DNA of 64,000 nt from Puccinia triticina (GCF_026914185.1 NC_070568.1:2996001-3060000); one strand, 5' to 3'; positions 33,625-44,841 are shown, counted from the first letter of the stretch. The notes: generated by a model from the letters alone, not told the origin. Program-made: numbers and translations.

Positions 33625-34806
33625 ATGCTCCAGATGGCTTTTACCCATTTGATTTGGTCTTTAGATAATCCTCAAACAGTTTATGATGAGCACAGAGACC
33701 CGGGATCGACCGACATGGTCGAGATACACTCGAGTCTCTTACCTTTGCTGCAGAAGCAGATCGATGAGCTGGTATCATCGTTCGAGATGATCGATTTTGA
33801 AAATGGAACGGTTCCGGAACTCTCGCTGTTTCCGAAGGTTGCAGTATTCCAGCACACTTGGGAACGGACCATCGCTGCTGTTGTCTCCATCGTTCTACGT
33901 CCTGATCAACCTGACTTCACCCAGGACCACGATTGCAAAGACTTCAAGCAATTCAGGTGTTCTCGATTAATGGACGACATCGACGATCTACGGTTTTCGC
34001 ACTTTGGCTTCCTCAAGTGCTGTAGGGAGCTGGTTCAAGGCAGCGCAGCCCACCCGCAACCGATTCCAGAGAGGACACCCGAACTTGACGACGAGGACAT
34101 CGAAAGCTCTCAAGAGGACGAAGACTGGCAGGCCGAGAAGAAGAGAGAAATGGTGCTAAGCGCGGATCGATGCACGGTTGCGATCGATAGCATCGTTCAA
34201 AGACTCAAGCGATCCGACCTCGGGCTTCTCCAAGAAAAATGGCAAGGCTGGATCGGGTCACCAAGCGAGATATGCTCAATAAGCCACATGATCTCTCTCT
34301 TCTCTTTATACTATACCGAGCCAACACCGCAGGACCCGAGGAATCCGGAGTTGACTCCACTGATGAGATCGGCGAGAGCCCTTTTTATCGTCTACCGAGT
34401 GTTCTGGAAGAAGCTATCGGACAGCTCAACGAAGAAGCTACCCTTCGCTCTTAAGACCGTGAGCAGCGACGACATGGAGCTGATACTCTGGAAGACGAAA
34501 CCTCCCCTCGATCTTCACGAGGACTTTCTGGACTTGATCTCCGACGTCTATTACCAAGATGCGATCGAAGAATTCCAGAAAAGCCTCTTCCGACAAATCG
34601 CTGCGATCCTTCGCACAGAGTTTCAAGACGCATTGGATTGTCTGAAGGCCTATCTCATCCCGTTGCCTTCCGATCAACCCGGCCACTCGGATCCTTCGTT
34701 CGACGTCGAAGCTTATTTCCTCGATGTGAAAAATCAGTTGCATGCCACCCTGGATAATTTTGTCAAGATTTCCAATGCGCTTCGACCACCGGATCCCTCT
34801 GAATGA
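33625..34806 (+). CDS. Hypothetical protein, about 393 aa (5' end uncertain)
   Basis: Long open frame ending at TGA 34804-34806. The first in-frame ATG is at 33625; the frame is open from the CAG at 33577-33579, a possible splice acceptor. A short upstream exon beginning ATGGCAGCTATTG at 33530 with donor GTAAGC at 33552 is tempting, but its phase does not join this frame through any acceptor I found. The product is soluble, largely helical in composition, with an acidic linker (DDEDIESSQEDEDWQ) in the middle. Segments such as LLPLLQKQIDELVSS and ISHMISLFSLYY recall uncharacterised expanded protein families of rust fungi (memory, unverified). No catalytic motif or signal peptide is seen. Confidence 0.6.
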   Translation: MLQMAFTHLIWSLDNPQTVYDEHRDPGSTDMVEIHSSLLPLLQKQIDELVSSFEMIDFENGTVPELSLFPKVAVFQHTWERTIAAVVSIVLRPDQPDFTQDHDCKDFKQFRCSRLMDDIDDLRFSHFGFLKCCRELVQGSAAHPQPIPERTPELDDEDIESSQEDEDWQAEKKREMVLSADRCTVAIDSIVQRLKRSDLGLLQEKWQGWIGSPSEICSISHMISLFSLYYTEPTPQDPRNPELTPLMRSARALFIVYRVFWKKLSDSSTKKLPFALKTVSSDDMELILWKTKPPLDLHEDFLDLISDVYYQDAIEEFQKSLFRQIAAILRTEFQDALDCLKAYLIPLPSDQPGHSDPSFDVEAYFLDVKNQLHATLDNFVKISNALRPPDPSE

Positions 34807-36225
34807 GAAATATGTCTATCATCTTCGTTATTTCTGTTCTAACTTGTATCATATGTGAAATAGTCTTAAGCTGGAGGAATCTTGGTCGGTGGTAAATTTT
34901 GTATCAACAGTGTTCGCGTTTCCTTGCTCTGTAATTACTTGATTGGTGAGAAAGCCTGGATATAGCCAGTGATTTTAACTACTATCACAGACAAATCATT
35001 GGGCAGATCGAGGTGCTGGCTGAGACAATATCGCCCAGACTGATATTAACCTGTTGAAGAATATGATTTCAATGGACTTTGCCCCGGCAGCTCTCTTCCG
35101 GCGCTCGAAGCGCATGACCGTTCGGTGTTGGCCCTGGAGGCACTCTCGACCAACATGAAGTCTGATGTGCCGATTGCCTTGGATGAGGGAAGGACAATTC
35201 GTTGACGGCCGAAGAAGCTCCATCCGATGGGTGCGCGACGGGGGCCGATCCGAGCCGAAGGAGGATGAGTGGAGCCGAAGGGAAATCGGAGGCTGTGCGC
35301 ACATCCAAGCTGGCGAGTATAACTCGTGGAGACTCCTTTGAAACCTGCACACTTTCCACGGAGATGCATACACATGGAGAGTCAGAACGTGACCTCGTAA
35401 CGGGGGACCTGTCACAGGAGACAAGTTTCATCGCCACTTCACAAGCGGGTCACTCGTCAAACAGTGGTGGTGCGACAACACCAATGACGCACCCTGCCAG
35501 ACCCACTGTTGCCTCTGATAATTCTTCAAGAAAGTGCTAAAGACTTTGGGATGACTGCCTGTCTTGCCCATTCAATGGTGGAATATATGGAACCATGAGA
35601 TCAAGCTGGCTTAATAATTTGGACAGAAGATAAGTAATGTCCAGTTGTGGTTATAGCTTTCATAGAAATTAACAAAAATTTAAATCAGCCCATTTCTAGG
35701 ACTTTTTTAAAAAATAAAGAGGTTGGTCTGATTGCCGAGAAATCCCCCAATCTGGATGTCTTTTTAAAAAAAAATGTTAGTAAGGGCCTTCAAATTGGCT
35801 CTAAAGTTTTGTATGTATTGTGAAAGTTTTCCTATGACTGAGGGCTTGTACTGATAAGCGCAAGAGCCAATAGTTTCTGGACATCCTCCTGATGACTGGA
35901 TCTTGACAATGGGTGACGTCCCGTGAAGTTCTGAGGGCCTCCCAGAGGTGATTTGGAGCCCCAAAAGCTGCATAGATTTCTCTGCAAAAATCTAGACTTT
36001 GTAGGTCTGTAACCACAACTGTGACTCTGAGGGTCCCAGCTGTGATATCCAATTCTGGGAGGCAGGGAGAAAGCAATTCTTCCCAGTTTTGCTGGAGGGT
36101 GATCCTTGCATACTTTTTGGGAAGTTTCCCAGCCTACAGCCGGTGGAGTCCCAGCAGAGCGACAACCCCCATCACCACGAAAAACCAGCGGACAACCACC
36201 ACCTCACCAACAACCACCACCTCGG
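34807..36225. other. Region between hypothetical gene and J-domain gene
   Basis: It contains a plus-strand open stretch (about 35060-35540, including LTAEEAPSDGCATG and SFIATSQAGHSSNSGGATT) interrupted by at least one frame break near 35190, so any gene is decayed or spliced in a way I cannot resolve. 35600-36000 is AT-rich and featureless. The promoter of the J-domain gene must lie at the right end. Confidence 0.35.
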
Positions 36226-37854
36226 ATGCACTCGACAGCCACCACCGGCACCACCACCGCCGCCGCCGCCGCCCAACGCCCGAGCCGGACGCCGCACCCC
36301 CACTCGCAGCCAGCAGCCGGCCAGCGCTCGGCCTCCCACCAGTCCTTCCACGCCGCGAAGCCCGTCCGGCCCTCGGCCTCGCTCAACGACACCCGCAGGT
36401 CCGCTTCGGCCGCCGCCAGCCCCTACGAGCTCGTCGACCAGATCAACCGCCACGACGACCTCTACCATGTCCTCGGCCTCTCCGGATACAGCTTCCACAA
36501 CCGCCACCAGATCAAGCTCGAGGACATCCGCAAGGCGTACATCTCCCGCTCTAGACTCTGCCATCCCGAGTACGTCTCCTCATCCCACCCTCCTCCGCTC
36601 CTCTCCTCCCGCAATTGAGTTGTCCGTTTTCTTCTCGCCCGCGCGGATAGTAAGCTGCCGCAGTACGAACCCTGTACGGCCGCCTTCCAGAAACTTAGCG
36701 CCGCGTACGAAACACTCTCGAAGCCCGGAAGCAGGAAGCTTTACGACCTGAGCGGCACCGTCGACCCGTCATTCAACTTCAACTCCAGCTGCGCCAGCCC
36801 TCCTCCTGCTGCTGCCAAGTCGCACAGTCACCGCAAATCGTGCGTCTCTTCGTACCAGCCTTCCACCCGTTTTCTCTCATCTGACCATTTATTTCGGGCA
36901 CAGAAATTCGCATTTTTCTGGGCGGGCTCAACAGTCTCCGAATCCCTCCTCAAGCCCTTCTTCGCCCCCCGAAACTCCTTCCAGTAGCAGCACTGACAAC
37001 CACGCATTCAATGCTGACGAAACCCTGAACGGCGTGCTGCATGCGACGTTCTGCGAGTTCATGGACGGAGATTTCGAGATGATCCGGGTGGTTATCAGTC
37101 AGTTCCCTCAACTCCCTTGCCCCGCGAAAACCCGCTCTTCCTTCCCCAGAAAAAAGCTGAGATGGACGTGTGGGATGGGGGAACAGATGCCCTAAACGAG
37201 GGGAATCCGGGGCTGAATCTGGGCGAAGAAGTGGTGACGAGTCTCGAGAGCACGATGGGCAAGCTGCGCCAGCGGCTGATCACGGGGCAGAAGTATCTGG
37301 GGATGGTGCGGTTCGAGCTGATGAAGCTGTACGAGCTGCAAGCGAGTTTGCGCGCGCTGAGCTACTTCAACCTGGTCGGCCGGCTGCGTCTGTCGCTCGC
37401 CCTGGTCCGCGTCACGCTCTCCATCCCGATGCGCATCGACCAGGCTATCAAGGACGGCGCCGGCGGCTCTGACGACGAGGACGACGAGGAGGACGAGGAC
37501 CCCGAGCGGGACGAGGACGGGCGCGCGGGCAGGGGCAAGAAGAGCAGGAAGGGCATCTTGCCCGTCAAAGTCGCCGGCTTGCTCGAGGCTACCGTCGCCG
37601 TTCTCGAGCGCGGCGAACGCGTCTCCCTCTGGCCGTACTCCTCTTCGCCCGCTCCCCACTCCTCATCCTCATCCTCATCCTCATCTTCGTCCTCTTCATC
37701 TTCCTCGCCTCCCCCTTTCTCGGCCTCTTCCTTCGCCTCTTCAGCCACCACAACCACATCCTCGTCCACCCTTCCTCAAGACCTCGCTCCTTCCCCCCAT
37801 CCGAACATACCCTCACTCACGCCGGCGCATGCTCCCACCATCCTTCTCACATAG
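36226..37854 (+). CDS. J-domain (Hsp40-type) protein, 4 exons, 464 aa
   Basis: Exons: 36226-36569, 36651-36839, 36904-37097, 37187-37854. Introns of 81, 64 and 89 bp are GT-AG and in phase. After a Ser/Thr/Ala/Pro-rich N-terminus, the J domain (about residues 70-150) contains YELVDQINRHDDLYHVLGL, the HPD triplet near 113-115 and AFQKLSAAYETLSKPGSRK. The HPD aspartate codon is split by the first intron. A second conserved region (DETLNGVLHATFCEFMDGDF ... ALNEGNPGLNLGEEV ... QRYL-like GQKYLGMVRFELMKLYELQA) resembles the domain C-terminal to the J domain in fungal DnaJ proteins (X-domain type, from memory). It ends with an acidic run (DDEDDEEDEDPERDED) and a poly-serine tract. Role by family: stimulates Hsp70 ATPase. 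GC content is clearly higher than in the flanking repeats. Confidence 0.85.
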
Positions 37855-39675
37855 AAATACCCCCCCCCCCCCCCCCCCTTCGCCTCATCCTGCACGGCCG
37901 CCTTCTTCCTTCCTGTCTCCACCGCTCCTCTTGCATTGTAATATCCTTCTCTCTCTCTCTCCCTCCCACTCTTTTGCTCGTTGCTGTTGTCGTTTAGAAA
38001 AACCATCCTTTCGATCCTTTCTTCCGGACTGTTTCCTGCCTTCTTTTCTCGAGCTCTTTTTTTTTTGGTTGCGAATTTTGGGGAAGGATTGGGGAGGAAG
38101 GGAGATGACCGTACACACACACATACATATATCTATTCATGTAAATATATACACTTTTTCATTATTGCAGATATACACCAGTGGTCTCTTTTCATTTTTT
38201 TTTGTCGATGAACACGTCTAGCCTGCGCAGATAATAACCATGTAAAAAGTAGACATATTGGGTCCAAAGCGCGCTTCGTGTACACAGCTCTCTCTTCGCG
38301 TTTGGTTCTTTTGCTATCTTGGTGTTGATCATGATTGGGACATGAATGCAAGCTTTTTTTTACTTCTGTATGGTTTTTTGGGTGAGCGGTGGGCTTCAGT
38401 GCTTGTTCAACTCGGATTAAACAAAGCCTGGTGCATTGTGCAGCACATCAAGGTCTAAAAGACATTGTTAGAAATCTATGATGGTTCTAGCCTCGACCAG
38501 CTCCAGCCCCTTCTAACTCCCAACTGTTTGTGTGGGGTAGTTCATGGTCCAGACAAACCCTATCTAGTTCCCATCTTTTCAACCCCATGCACGCTCATGA
38601 AAGGTTCTAGCCAATGTTGGCTGGCTTCTCAATGGCCGGAGCTGTCCACCAAACCGTGGCACTTTGGGAGGAAGCCAGCAAGCGCCCAGGTCTGATTGCT
38701 GATTGCGCAGCTCAGCAGAACATCAACTGTTGGCAACTCGGCATCCACTGGAAGTGGGGACCATTGGTGCTAATGCAGAGCTTGGAGGGCTGTGCTGGCA
38801 TTGTCCAGCTAGTGAGGCTCGAAGAAGCGGGCTGCAAGCTGAACCAAACCACTTCCTCCCCATGAGTACTGCTTCGGAGTCTCCATGAAACCTGGGGATG
38901 ACGTCTCTCTCCCCCTCGTAATTAAGGATGGACTTGATTAAGCTAAGGCAGGAGAGGTGCTCTTTCAAGAGAGAGCAACACCTTTCCGAGAACTGGGGAG
39001 GCAAGGTTCTTTCCCCGCCGCGACGGTCACCGCGGCGTGAATCACCGTGACGCAGTTTAGTATAAGCTTCGGGGCATGTCGGCGATTGAAAACCGGACAC
39101 CCTACAGTGCCCGCAAACTCAAGACATGTCTGAAATGCTGAGGCCAGATAACCTTCTCGGTTATCACGGGGACTCTACATGCCTTGGCCGGACTTGATAA
39201 CTGTGTTTTCATGGAGTCACATACTGATTGCTATCTTACAGGATGGAGCACATATTGCACTCGTTGGAGTACATTTTGGACATAGAGCAAAACAAGAATT
39301 GACTTTTTTGCGGGGCTTTCAAGACAACTTGCAACTTGATAAGCAGTTTTGGACTCATATTGTGATAATTATCACACCTTTATATTGCATAGGATCCCAC
39401 TCTTACTTCTTTGCAATCACCCCTCCATTTTGTCCTCAGGAATAGGATACCTTTTGGAACGCCCTTGGGAATTCACATAGATTGTGCTTTACATTTAGCT
39501 GAACTCGGGAGCAAATCAGCTCCCAGACAGTCTATTTTATCATGTTTTCACGCGCACTTCTTCCTCTGCTTGTTAAGTAATGCTTTTCTCAATAAGGTTT
39601 ATGGATGAAAGCCTGTCCGAAAATCAGCTACATTATGACTAACAATCACATTATATTCTGATTTGCTTTATCCAG
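37855..39675. other. Region after J-domain gene: simple repeats, no supported gene
   Basis: It starts with a run of C (37861-37877), then CT-rich and acacaca/tatata simple sequence (to about 38160), probably 3' UTR and spacer. 38200-39675 has scattered open stretches without splice logic or recognisable motifs. Confidence 0.4.
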
Positions 39676-40343
39676 ATGCTCATTGAAAGCTCATTTTCTA
39701 TGATGGTTATGTTCAAGAGACCTGGCAATGTATTTCCTGCACAAGCGCAAGCAAAAGTTGATGGATTGTCACCATTCATTGTATTGAACAAGCCAGATCA
39801 AGAAGTAAGTTCATAGCTACATCAACTAGTTTTGTTTTTTTCAATAATGTATTTTTAATAATTTGGGCTGTTAAACTACACAGTTGGAACATTTCAGTTC
39901 AAAGGAAAATATTGCATTTGGTAAGCTAGAAGACCCAAAGCGTCCTGGAATGAAAAATTCCGAGAAGAATGCCGGATCAAAGGGGAAAAATCAGTTTTCA
40001 ATCACTGTTGCCCAAGAAAATAGTGAATCTGACCCCAAGGTTGGTGATGATGGGAAAGAAATTAAGAAAAAAGAGAAGAAGGATCCAATGAAACAGGATA
40101 TAATGTGGCAAACCCTCATGGGACACACCACTTATTGTGTGGAAACTGGTGAGTAACAAGTCTACAACCCTTGGAAAATTCAATTTCTTTATTTAGGAAA
40201 AATGCTGAACTTAACTATGGCTCCTTTGAATATTAGCCAAAAATGAATTAACAAATTTTTTCAATGAAGTTGAAAAGAAAAGGGAGAGTGATAAAAGTAA
40301 TAAGTCAGATGGTCAATTTTTTGCTAATCCTCCTTATTTTTGA
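39676..40343 (+). CDS. Small three-exon gene of unknown function (166 aa)
   Basis: Exons 39676-39804, 39884-40148 and 40237-40343, with donors GTAAGT and GTGAGT and acceptors ACACAG and ATTAG. The phases (0, then 1) close to 166 codons, ending ANPPYF-stop. The protein is hydrophilic and lysine-rich (KKKEKKDPMKQD, NEVEKKRESDKSNK), with no signal peptide or membrane segment. The sequence before 39676 reads tttatccag, which could itself be a splice acceptor, so upstream exons may be missing. I do not recognise it. The regular splice structure is the main evidence that it is a gene. Confidence 0.5.
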
Positions 40344-41208
40344 CATCAATCATGTTTTGTATCTCTGGAAATGAATGAAACAATTAGTTCAAGCGGTGAT
40401 TCATCCTAAAAAAATGGTGCTCTGCTCACAAATTTTATTTTGTTCAACTACTTCCTGATACTCTTGATCTCATCAAAGTTTTTTGTGCATCTAAGTTTAA
40501 TAAAACCTTTAACTCATGGGTTTCCCCTGTTTATTGAACCAAAAAACATGAGTTGATGTTTTTATCCTACTCAGGAGGGCTGGTGCAAATCCTGCTAACC
40601 AGTACCCTCAGCCCCTGTTGACATTGAAACTCCCCCGTGGCTTTAAAGCGCCCAGGTGGGGGAAAATCCATTGTATGAGGCCTTCTTTATATTTGCTTTT
40701 ACTGGAAGGTCTTACTTCCAGTTGGTAGGGTTTACAGCCTCTTTGAACCAAAGGGATCTCCTCCAATCAGAGAGGCTGTAGAGCTGATTGACTTGAAGAG
40801 ATTCCTTCCAGTAAACAAGGCTCCACAGCCCCCTCAACCGGAAGGGAATCCTTCTATTCAAAGAAGCTCTACAGTCCCTTCAAATGCAAAGGAATACTTC
40901 CATGTAATGACTCCAATTTTTTATTACTTCACTCTTGCTAATTATTGTGCATTGATTATTCAGATTAATTTGGGTTGATTGGGGATTGAGATTCAATTTC
41001 CTTGGAATAATTGGTTTTCATCATTTCAATTATCATGTAAAATGATGTGTTCTTAACTATGGCATCATATGGGGTTTTCCAAAGTTTGTAGCTATCCTTT
41101 CTGATTGTAACTTGTGTCTGTTTTTTTCTTTCCTTCTTTCCCTATCAGGATATTCTATGTCACTATTATGCAAACCTTACTTATCATTTTTTGTCCAAGT
41201 AAAACTCA
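40344..41208. repeat. Diverged satellite copies and AT-rich spacer
   Basis: Between about 40735 and 40895 there are degraded copies of the 46-bp hairpin unit found at 42.3-43.0 kb (for example aggctgtagagctgattgac and aggctccacagccccctc). The rest is AT-rich with no gene. Confidence 0.5.
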
Positions 41209-41217
41209 TTCTTGGAA

Positions 41218-42136
41218 GGGTCAATCTAAATGCACGCCACTTTTTGACTAGATGCACGCCAAAAAAGTGGCGTGCACGCCTGTACGCCAAAATAAATGGC
41301 GTACAGGAGCAGTGCACGCCATTTGTTTGGCGTGCGTAGCCCTGAACGCCAAAAATACTCCTTTTTGGAAGAATTTTGGCGTGCTCAAACCCTCCACGCC
41401 ATTTTGTTTGGCGTACAGGCGTTGCACGCCACTATTTCGGCGTACAGGCGTTGCACGCCACTATTTTGGCGTGCATATATCAAAAGTTGGCGTGCACCGT
41501 TTTACATGCAGTTTTTTTGGCGGCACAGTTGGCCACTGCAGTCTGCGCCCCAACGGCATGATGAATAGTGCCTCGGCCACTATGAATAGTGCCAGGATGA
41601 ATAGTTTTCATAGTGGCCAAGCTTGGCAGAGTCACTATTTATAGTGGCGGGGCTTGGCGGAGGCACTATTCATAGAGGTGGAGCTTGGCAGAGGCACTAT
41701 TCATAGTGCGGAGCTTGGCGGAGGCACTGTTCATAGTGCAGATCTTGGTGCAGGCACTATTTATAGTGCGGAGCTTGGCGGAGGCACTATGAATAGTACA
41801 TGAAATATGTCATTGGGCCGCAGTGGTCACACCCTATTTTGTTGTGCGCAACTGTTCCTGCCAAAAAAAATGCATTCAACATGGTGCACGCCACTTTTTG
41901 ACTAGATGCACGCCAAAAAAGTGGCGTGCAAAGCCTGTACGCCAAAAAAAAATGGCGTGGAGGGTTTGTGCACGCCAAAATTCTTCCAAAAAGGAGTATT
42001 TTTGGCGTGCAGGGCTACGCACGCCAAAAAAATGGCGTGCACTGCTCCTGTACGCCATTTATTTTGGCGTACAGGCGTGCACGCCACTTTTTTGGCGTGC
42101 ATCTAGTCAAAAAGTGGCGTGCATTTAGATTGACCC
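41218..42136. mobile_element. 919-bp foldback element with 9-bp target duplication
   Basis: The ends are inverted: GGGTCAATCTAAATGCACGC at the left and its complement at the right. The flanking 9-bp ttcttggaa occurs at 41209-41217 and 42137-42145. The arms (about 300 and 260 bp) are packed with the motif TGGCGTGCACGCCA and GTACGCCAAAA variants, each able to form a small hairpin. The centre (about 41550-41800) holds tandem copies of a unit containing GCTTGGCGGAGGCACTATTC. No coding capacity. A 9-bp duplication and long inverted ends suggest mobilisation by a Mutator-like transposase (inference). Confidence 0.85.
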
Positions 42137-42527
42137 TTCTTGGAAACCTTACAATAAAAAAATTATCATAAATCATAAGCAATAGTATCATCTCTTATCT
42201 ACTAATGATCAAGCACACAGCAAACTATCCTCTTGGATAAGTTTCATAGCCACTTGAAAAACTGGGTAGTAGGCTAGACCTAACATTCCAGTCAAAGAGG
42301 CTCCACAGCCCCTTTGACTGGAAAGGAATCCTTCCAGTCAAAAAGGCTCTACAGCCCCTTTGACCGGAGGGGATTCCTTCCAGTCAAAGGGGCTGTAGAA
42401 GAGGCTCTACAGCCCCTTTGACCGGAGGGAATTCCTTCCAGTCAAAGAGGCTCTACAGCCCCTTTGACCAGAGGGGATTCCTTCCAGTCAAAGAGGCTCT
42501 ACAGCCCCTTTGACCAGAGGGGATTCC

Positions 42528-42773
42528 TGTGAAACTCCATAAAATATTATGTGTCCTATCGGAGTTGAACCCATGTCTCTTATATCCATGTCAAGTGTAC
42601 TAACCACTGTACTAAGGACGCTTGGATATGAATGGCTGCAGGTGGGTGAATGAACATCCACTGGTGTCACATGAAGATCCCTAATTGAGGGTAAGACCTG
42701 TAAATGACAGGTCATGAATAAGTGACACCAGCAGGTATGATAAAGCTAAGAGTAGCAGAACCACAACCTGACA
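42528..42773 (-). mobile_element. 246-bp LTR-like insertion with tRNA-like segment
   Basis: It begins TGTGAAACTCC and ends ACCTGACA, flanked by the 5-bp duplication attcc (42523-42527 and 42774-42778). Removing it restores the satellite unit exactly. It contains a tRNA-like sequence on the minus strand at 42619-42553. The size, TG...CA ends and 5-bp duplication fit a solo LTR of a small element; a tRNA-derived SINE is the alternative. Confidence 0.7.
42553..42619 (-). tRNA. tRNA-like pseudogene inside the 246-bp insertion
   Basis: On the minus strand, an A box TAGTACAGTGG (42614-42604) and a B box GGTTCAACTCC (42571-42561) are present. Parts of a cloverleaf can be drawn: acceptor GTCCT/AGGAC, D stem GTAC/GTAC, T stem with four of five pairs. 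The anticodon stem is imperfect and position 33 is not T, so identity cannot be assigned. Probably not a functional tRNA. Confidence 0.4.
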
Positions 42774-42987
42774 ATTCCTTCCAGTCAAAGAGGCTCTACA
42801 GCCCCTTTGACCGGAGGGGATTCTTTCCAGTCAAAGAGGCTCTACAGCCCCTTTGACCGGAGGGGATTCCTTCCAGTCAAAGAGGCTCTACAGCCCCTTT
42901 GACCGGAGGGGATTCTTTCCAGTCAAAGAGGCTCTACAGCCCCTTTGAACGGAGGGGATTCCTTCCAGTCAAAGAGGCTCTACAGCC

Positions 42988-44841
42988 TGTCAGCCTTAGA
43001 GTCAACACAGCTGACCTAAAAGCTGCCTTTTCTACCTTTTTACATATGAATTACTTCATATCTTTTCCATCTTAAGATATAACCTTGTTTAGACTTCATA
43101 TTCTGTTTTCTCATGCAATTTTAACTCTAGTTACAACTTCTCATTTCTTTGTAACTCTACTCTTTCCCTAAGTTCTTGTGTCAGCCTTAGAGTCAGCGCA
43201 GCAAACCTAAGATTCTGCCTTTTCTACATCTCAAATTATTTGAGCATGATAACTCTCTAAACTAAAAGTTTATCCGCAAGCTTTAAGTTCCTCCAATTGG
43301 GTCCCGCGACTCAATGAATTACAATTGAGTCCCACGACTCAATGAATTACAATTGAGTCCCGTGACTCAATGAGAGTTATGGCTTGCATGCGCAGTTGTG
43401 ATGTGGCAGTGTTACCAGGCAATTGAGTCCCCCAATTCAATGAATTAAAATTGAGTCCCGCGACTCCATGAATTACAATTGAGTCCCGCGACTCAATGAG
43501 AGTTATGGCACGCATGCGCAGTTGTGACTTTGTGGTGGTCAAAATGGTAGTCAGTTTCAGGTTCACCTTCAAGATCAGCCCTCAAGAGAACCATCCTCAA
43601 AATCAAGAGATCCTCAAGGCTCAAGATTCAAATCTCAAGACCAGCTTCCCTCTCTTCCTTCTTCCTATTCCTCACTTCTCTTCCTGTCTCCTCTTCTCTT
43701 TTCTTGGTCCTAACACAGATTTGTCTGTGGATTTATTTCTGGTTGTTGCTTTTCTTCTGGTCTTGTTGATCCTTTGTCCTTCTCATTCATGTTTCTTCCA
43801 TTCATTCTTGGTTCTTTCTTTTTCAGCTCTTGGTTTCATTTTGTGATCCCCACCTTTGGGGGTCTCACAGGATCCTCTCATAAGACTTTTACATAGCCTT
43901 TCACAAGATTACATAAGCCTATTGTACTTAGTCTCAGTTCCTCTCTTCCCTAGTCCAGTAGAGAACCTTGGATCCCTTCTCTCTACTGGCTAGGTAAGCC
44001 TTTTCCTTCTCCTCTCTCATCACTCTAGTTGTACTTACAGAGAACCTTGGATCCCTTCTCTCTACTGGCTAGTCTTTGCAATCGAGCCCCGCTGATTGGA
44101 ACTAGAACTCAACAGGCTCTTTGGCCTCCCAGTACCTCCTTGATCCTTCCAGTGAAGAGGCCCCTAGTTGGAGCTCTTACACATTTATCTGCCTTTCTCC
44201 TCTTTGTGTTGTCCGTTTCTTTTCTTTCCTCTGTTGTATGTGTTGTGTGCGCGCGCACCGCGCGCAAGATGATGATGACATGCTTGTGACAGGCCCCCAG
44301 GAATCCAAGTTCCTGGCGAACTTGGAGGATGGGGGGCCATAGCACCTGTTCTGATCCAAGTCAGGGGTTATCAATTTCAAGATCTTTTTCTGAGTCCTGA
44401 GTCCCAAGAGTCCCAATCCCACAATCCATCCAACCTTCAAGAATCCTATCAACAAACCCAACCGCCGCCAAGGATCCAAACCCCGGCAAAACAACTCTCA
44501 AAACCACTCCCCCCCCAGCTATCACTTCAAATCCGTACAAATCATCCGGACCATCCGTGAAGGCAGTAACATTGACACATTTCCCCTCCCAGCGCTGCCA
44601 CCAGCCTAGCACCAAGCGGAGCTCCATAACGTGGCAGCGGTACCAGGGGCGCCAACCACTTGTACATGTGTAATTATGTAAGCAAACTGTGAAAATTTTT
44701 GAAGTCAGGATCTCCCTCACCTGAGAAGGATCTACAGACTTCAGACAACCACAACCACACCCCCAGATAGCCCAGGATCATCAACAAAGAGGATACCACG
44801 CTCCCAGTATACCTACGGTCCAGGCGCCTAGGATATTGACA
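42988..44841 (+). repeat. Second copy of older LTR family, expanded by nested sequence
   Basis: 42988-43178 (TGTCAGCCTTAGAGTCAACA onward) matches the start of the LTR at 26074-25656. About 44620-44841 (ending GGATATTGACA) matches its end. Between them a related TGTCAGCCTTAGAGTC start recurs at 43179, followed by a palindromic array and about 1 kb of pyrimidine-rich sequence. The region is a composite of LTR pieces. A 34-bp block AGAGAACCTTGGATCCCTTC... occurs twice (about 43961 and 44039). No gene is supported. Confidence 0.65.
43299..43500. repeat. Tandem GAGTC-GACTC palindromic repeat
   Basis: Units of about 27 bp, AATTGAGTCCCGCGACTCAA plus TGAATTAC, occur in two short clusters (43299-43376 and 43423-43500). 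Each cluster is followed by a copy of GCATGCGCAGTTGTGA. The GAGTC and GACTC halves form a dyad; one variant contains TGACTCA. They lie in LTR-derived sequence and may be repeated protein-binding sites (inference). Confidence 0.7.

Larger units (their letters stand above)
42290..42987. repeat. 46-bp hairpin satellite array, interrupted
   Basis: Tandem copies of a 46-bp unit containing AGTCAAAGAGGCTCTACAGC followed by CCCTTTGACCGGAGGGGATT. Within each unit GTCAAAG.GGCT pairs with AGCC.CTTTGAC around CTAC. About five copies lie before and about five after the insertion at 42528-42773. Copies are highly similar, so the array is young or homogenised. Confidence 0.9.

Noticed and set aside
36172..36564. 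Minus-strand frames opposite the J-domain gene
   Set aside because: Low-complexity Gly/Val-rich complements of the proline- and serine-coding exons.
37362..37769. Acidic/serine-rich minus-strand frame
   Set aside because: Complement of the acidic and poly-serine tracts of the J-domain protein.
41252..41644. Apparent 130-codon protein with repeated RHFGV/CTP motifs
   Set aside because: It is translation of the GGCGTGCACGCC hairpin repeats in the foldback element, open in several frames on both strands.
40735..42987. CRISPR-like array (regular short repeats)
   Set aside because: The organism is a eukaryote, the units are contiguous without unique spacers, and the repeats are self-complementary satellite copies.
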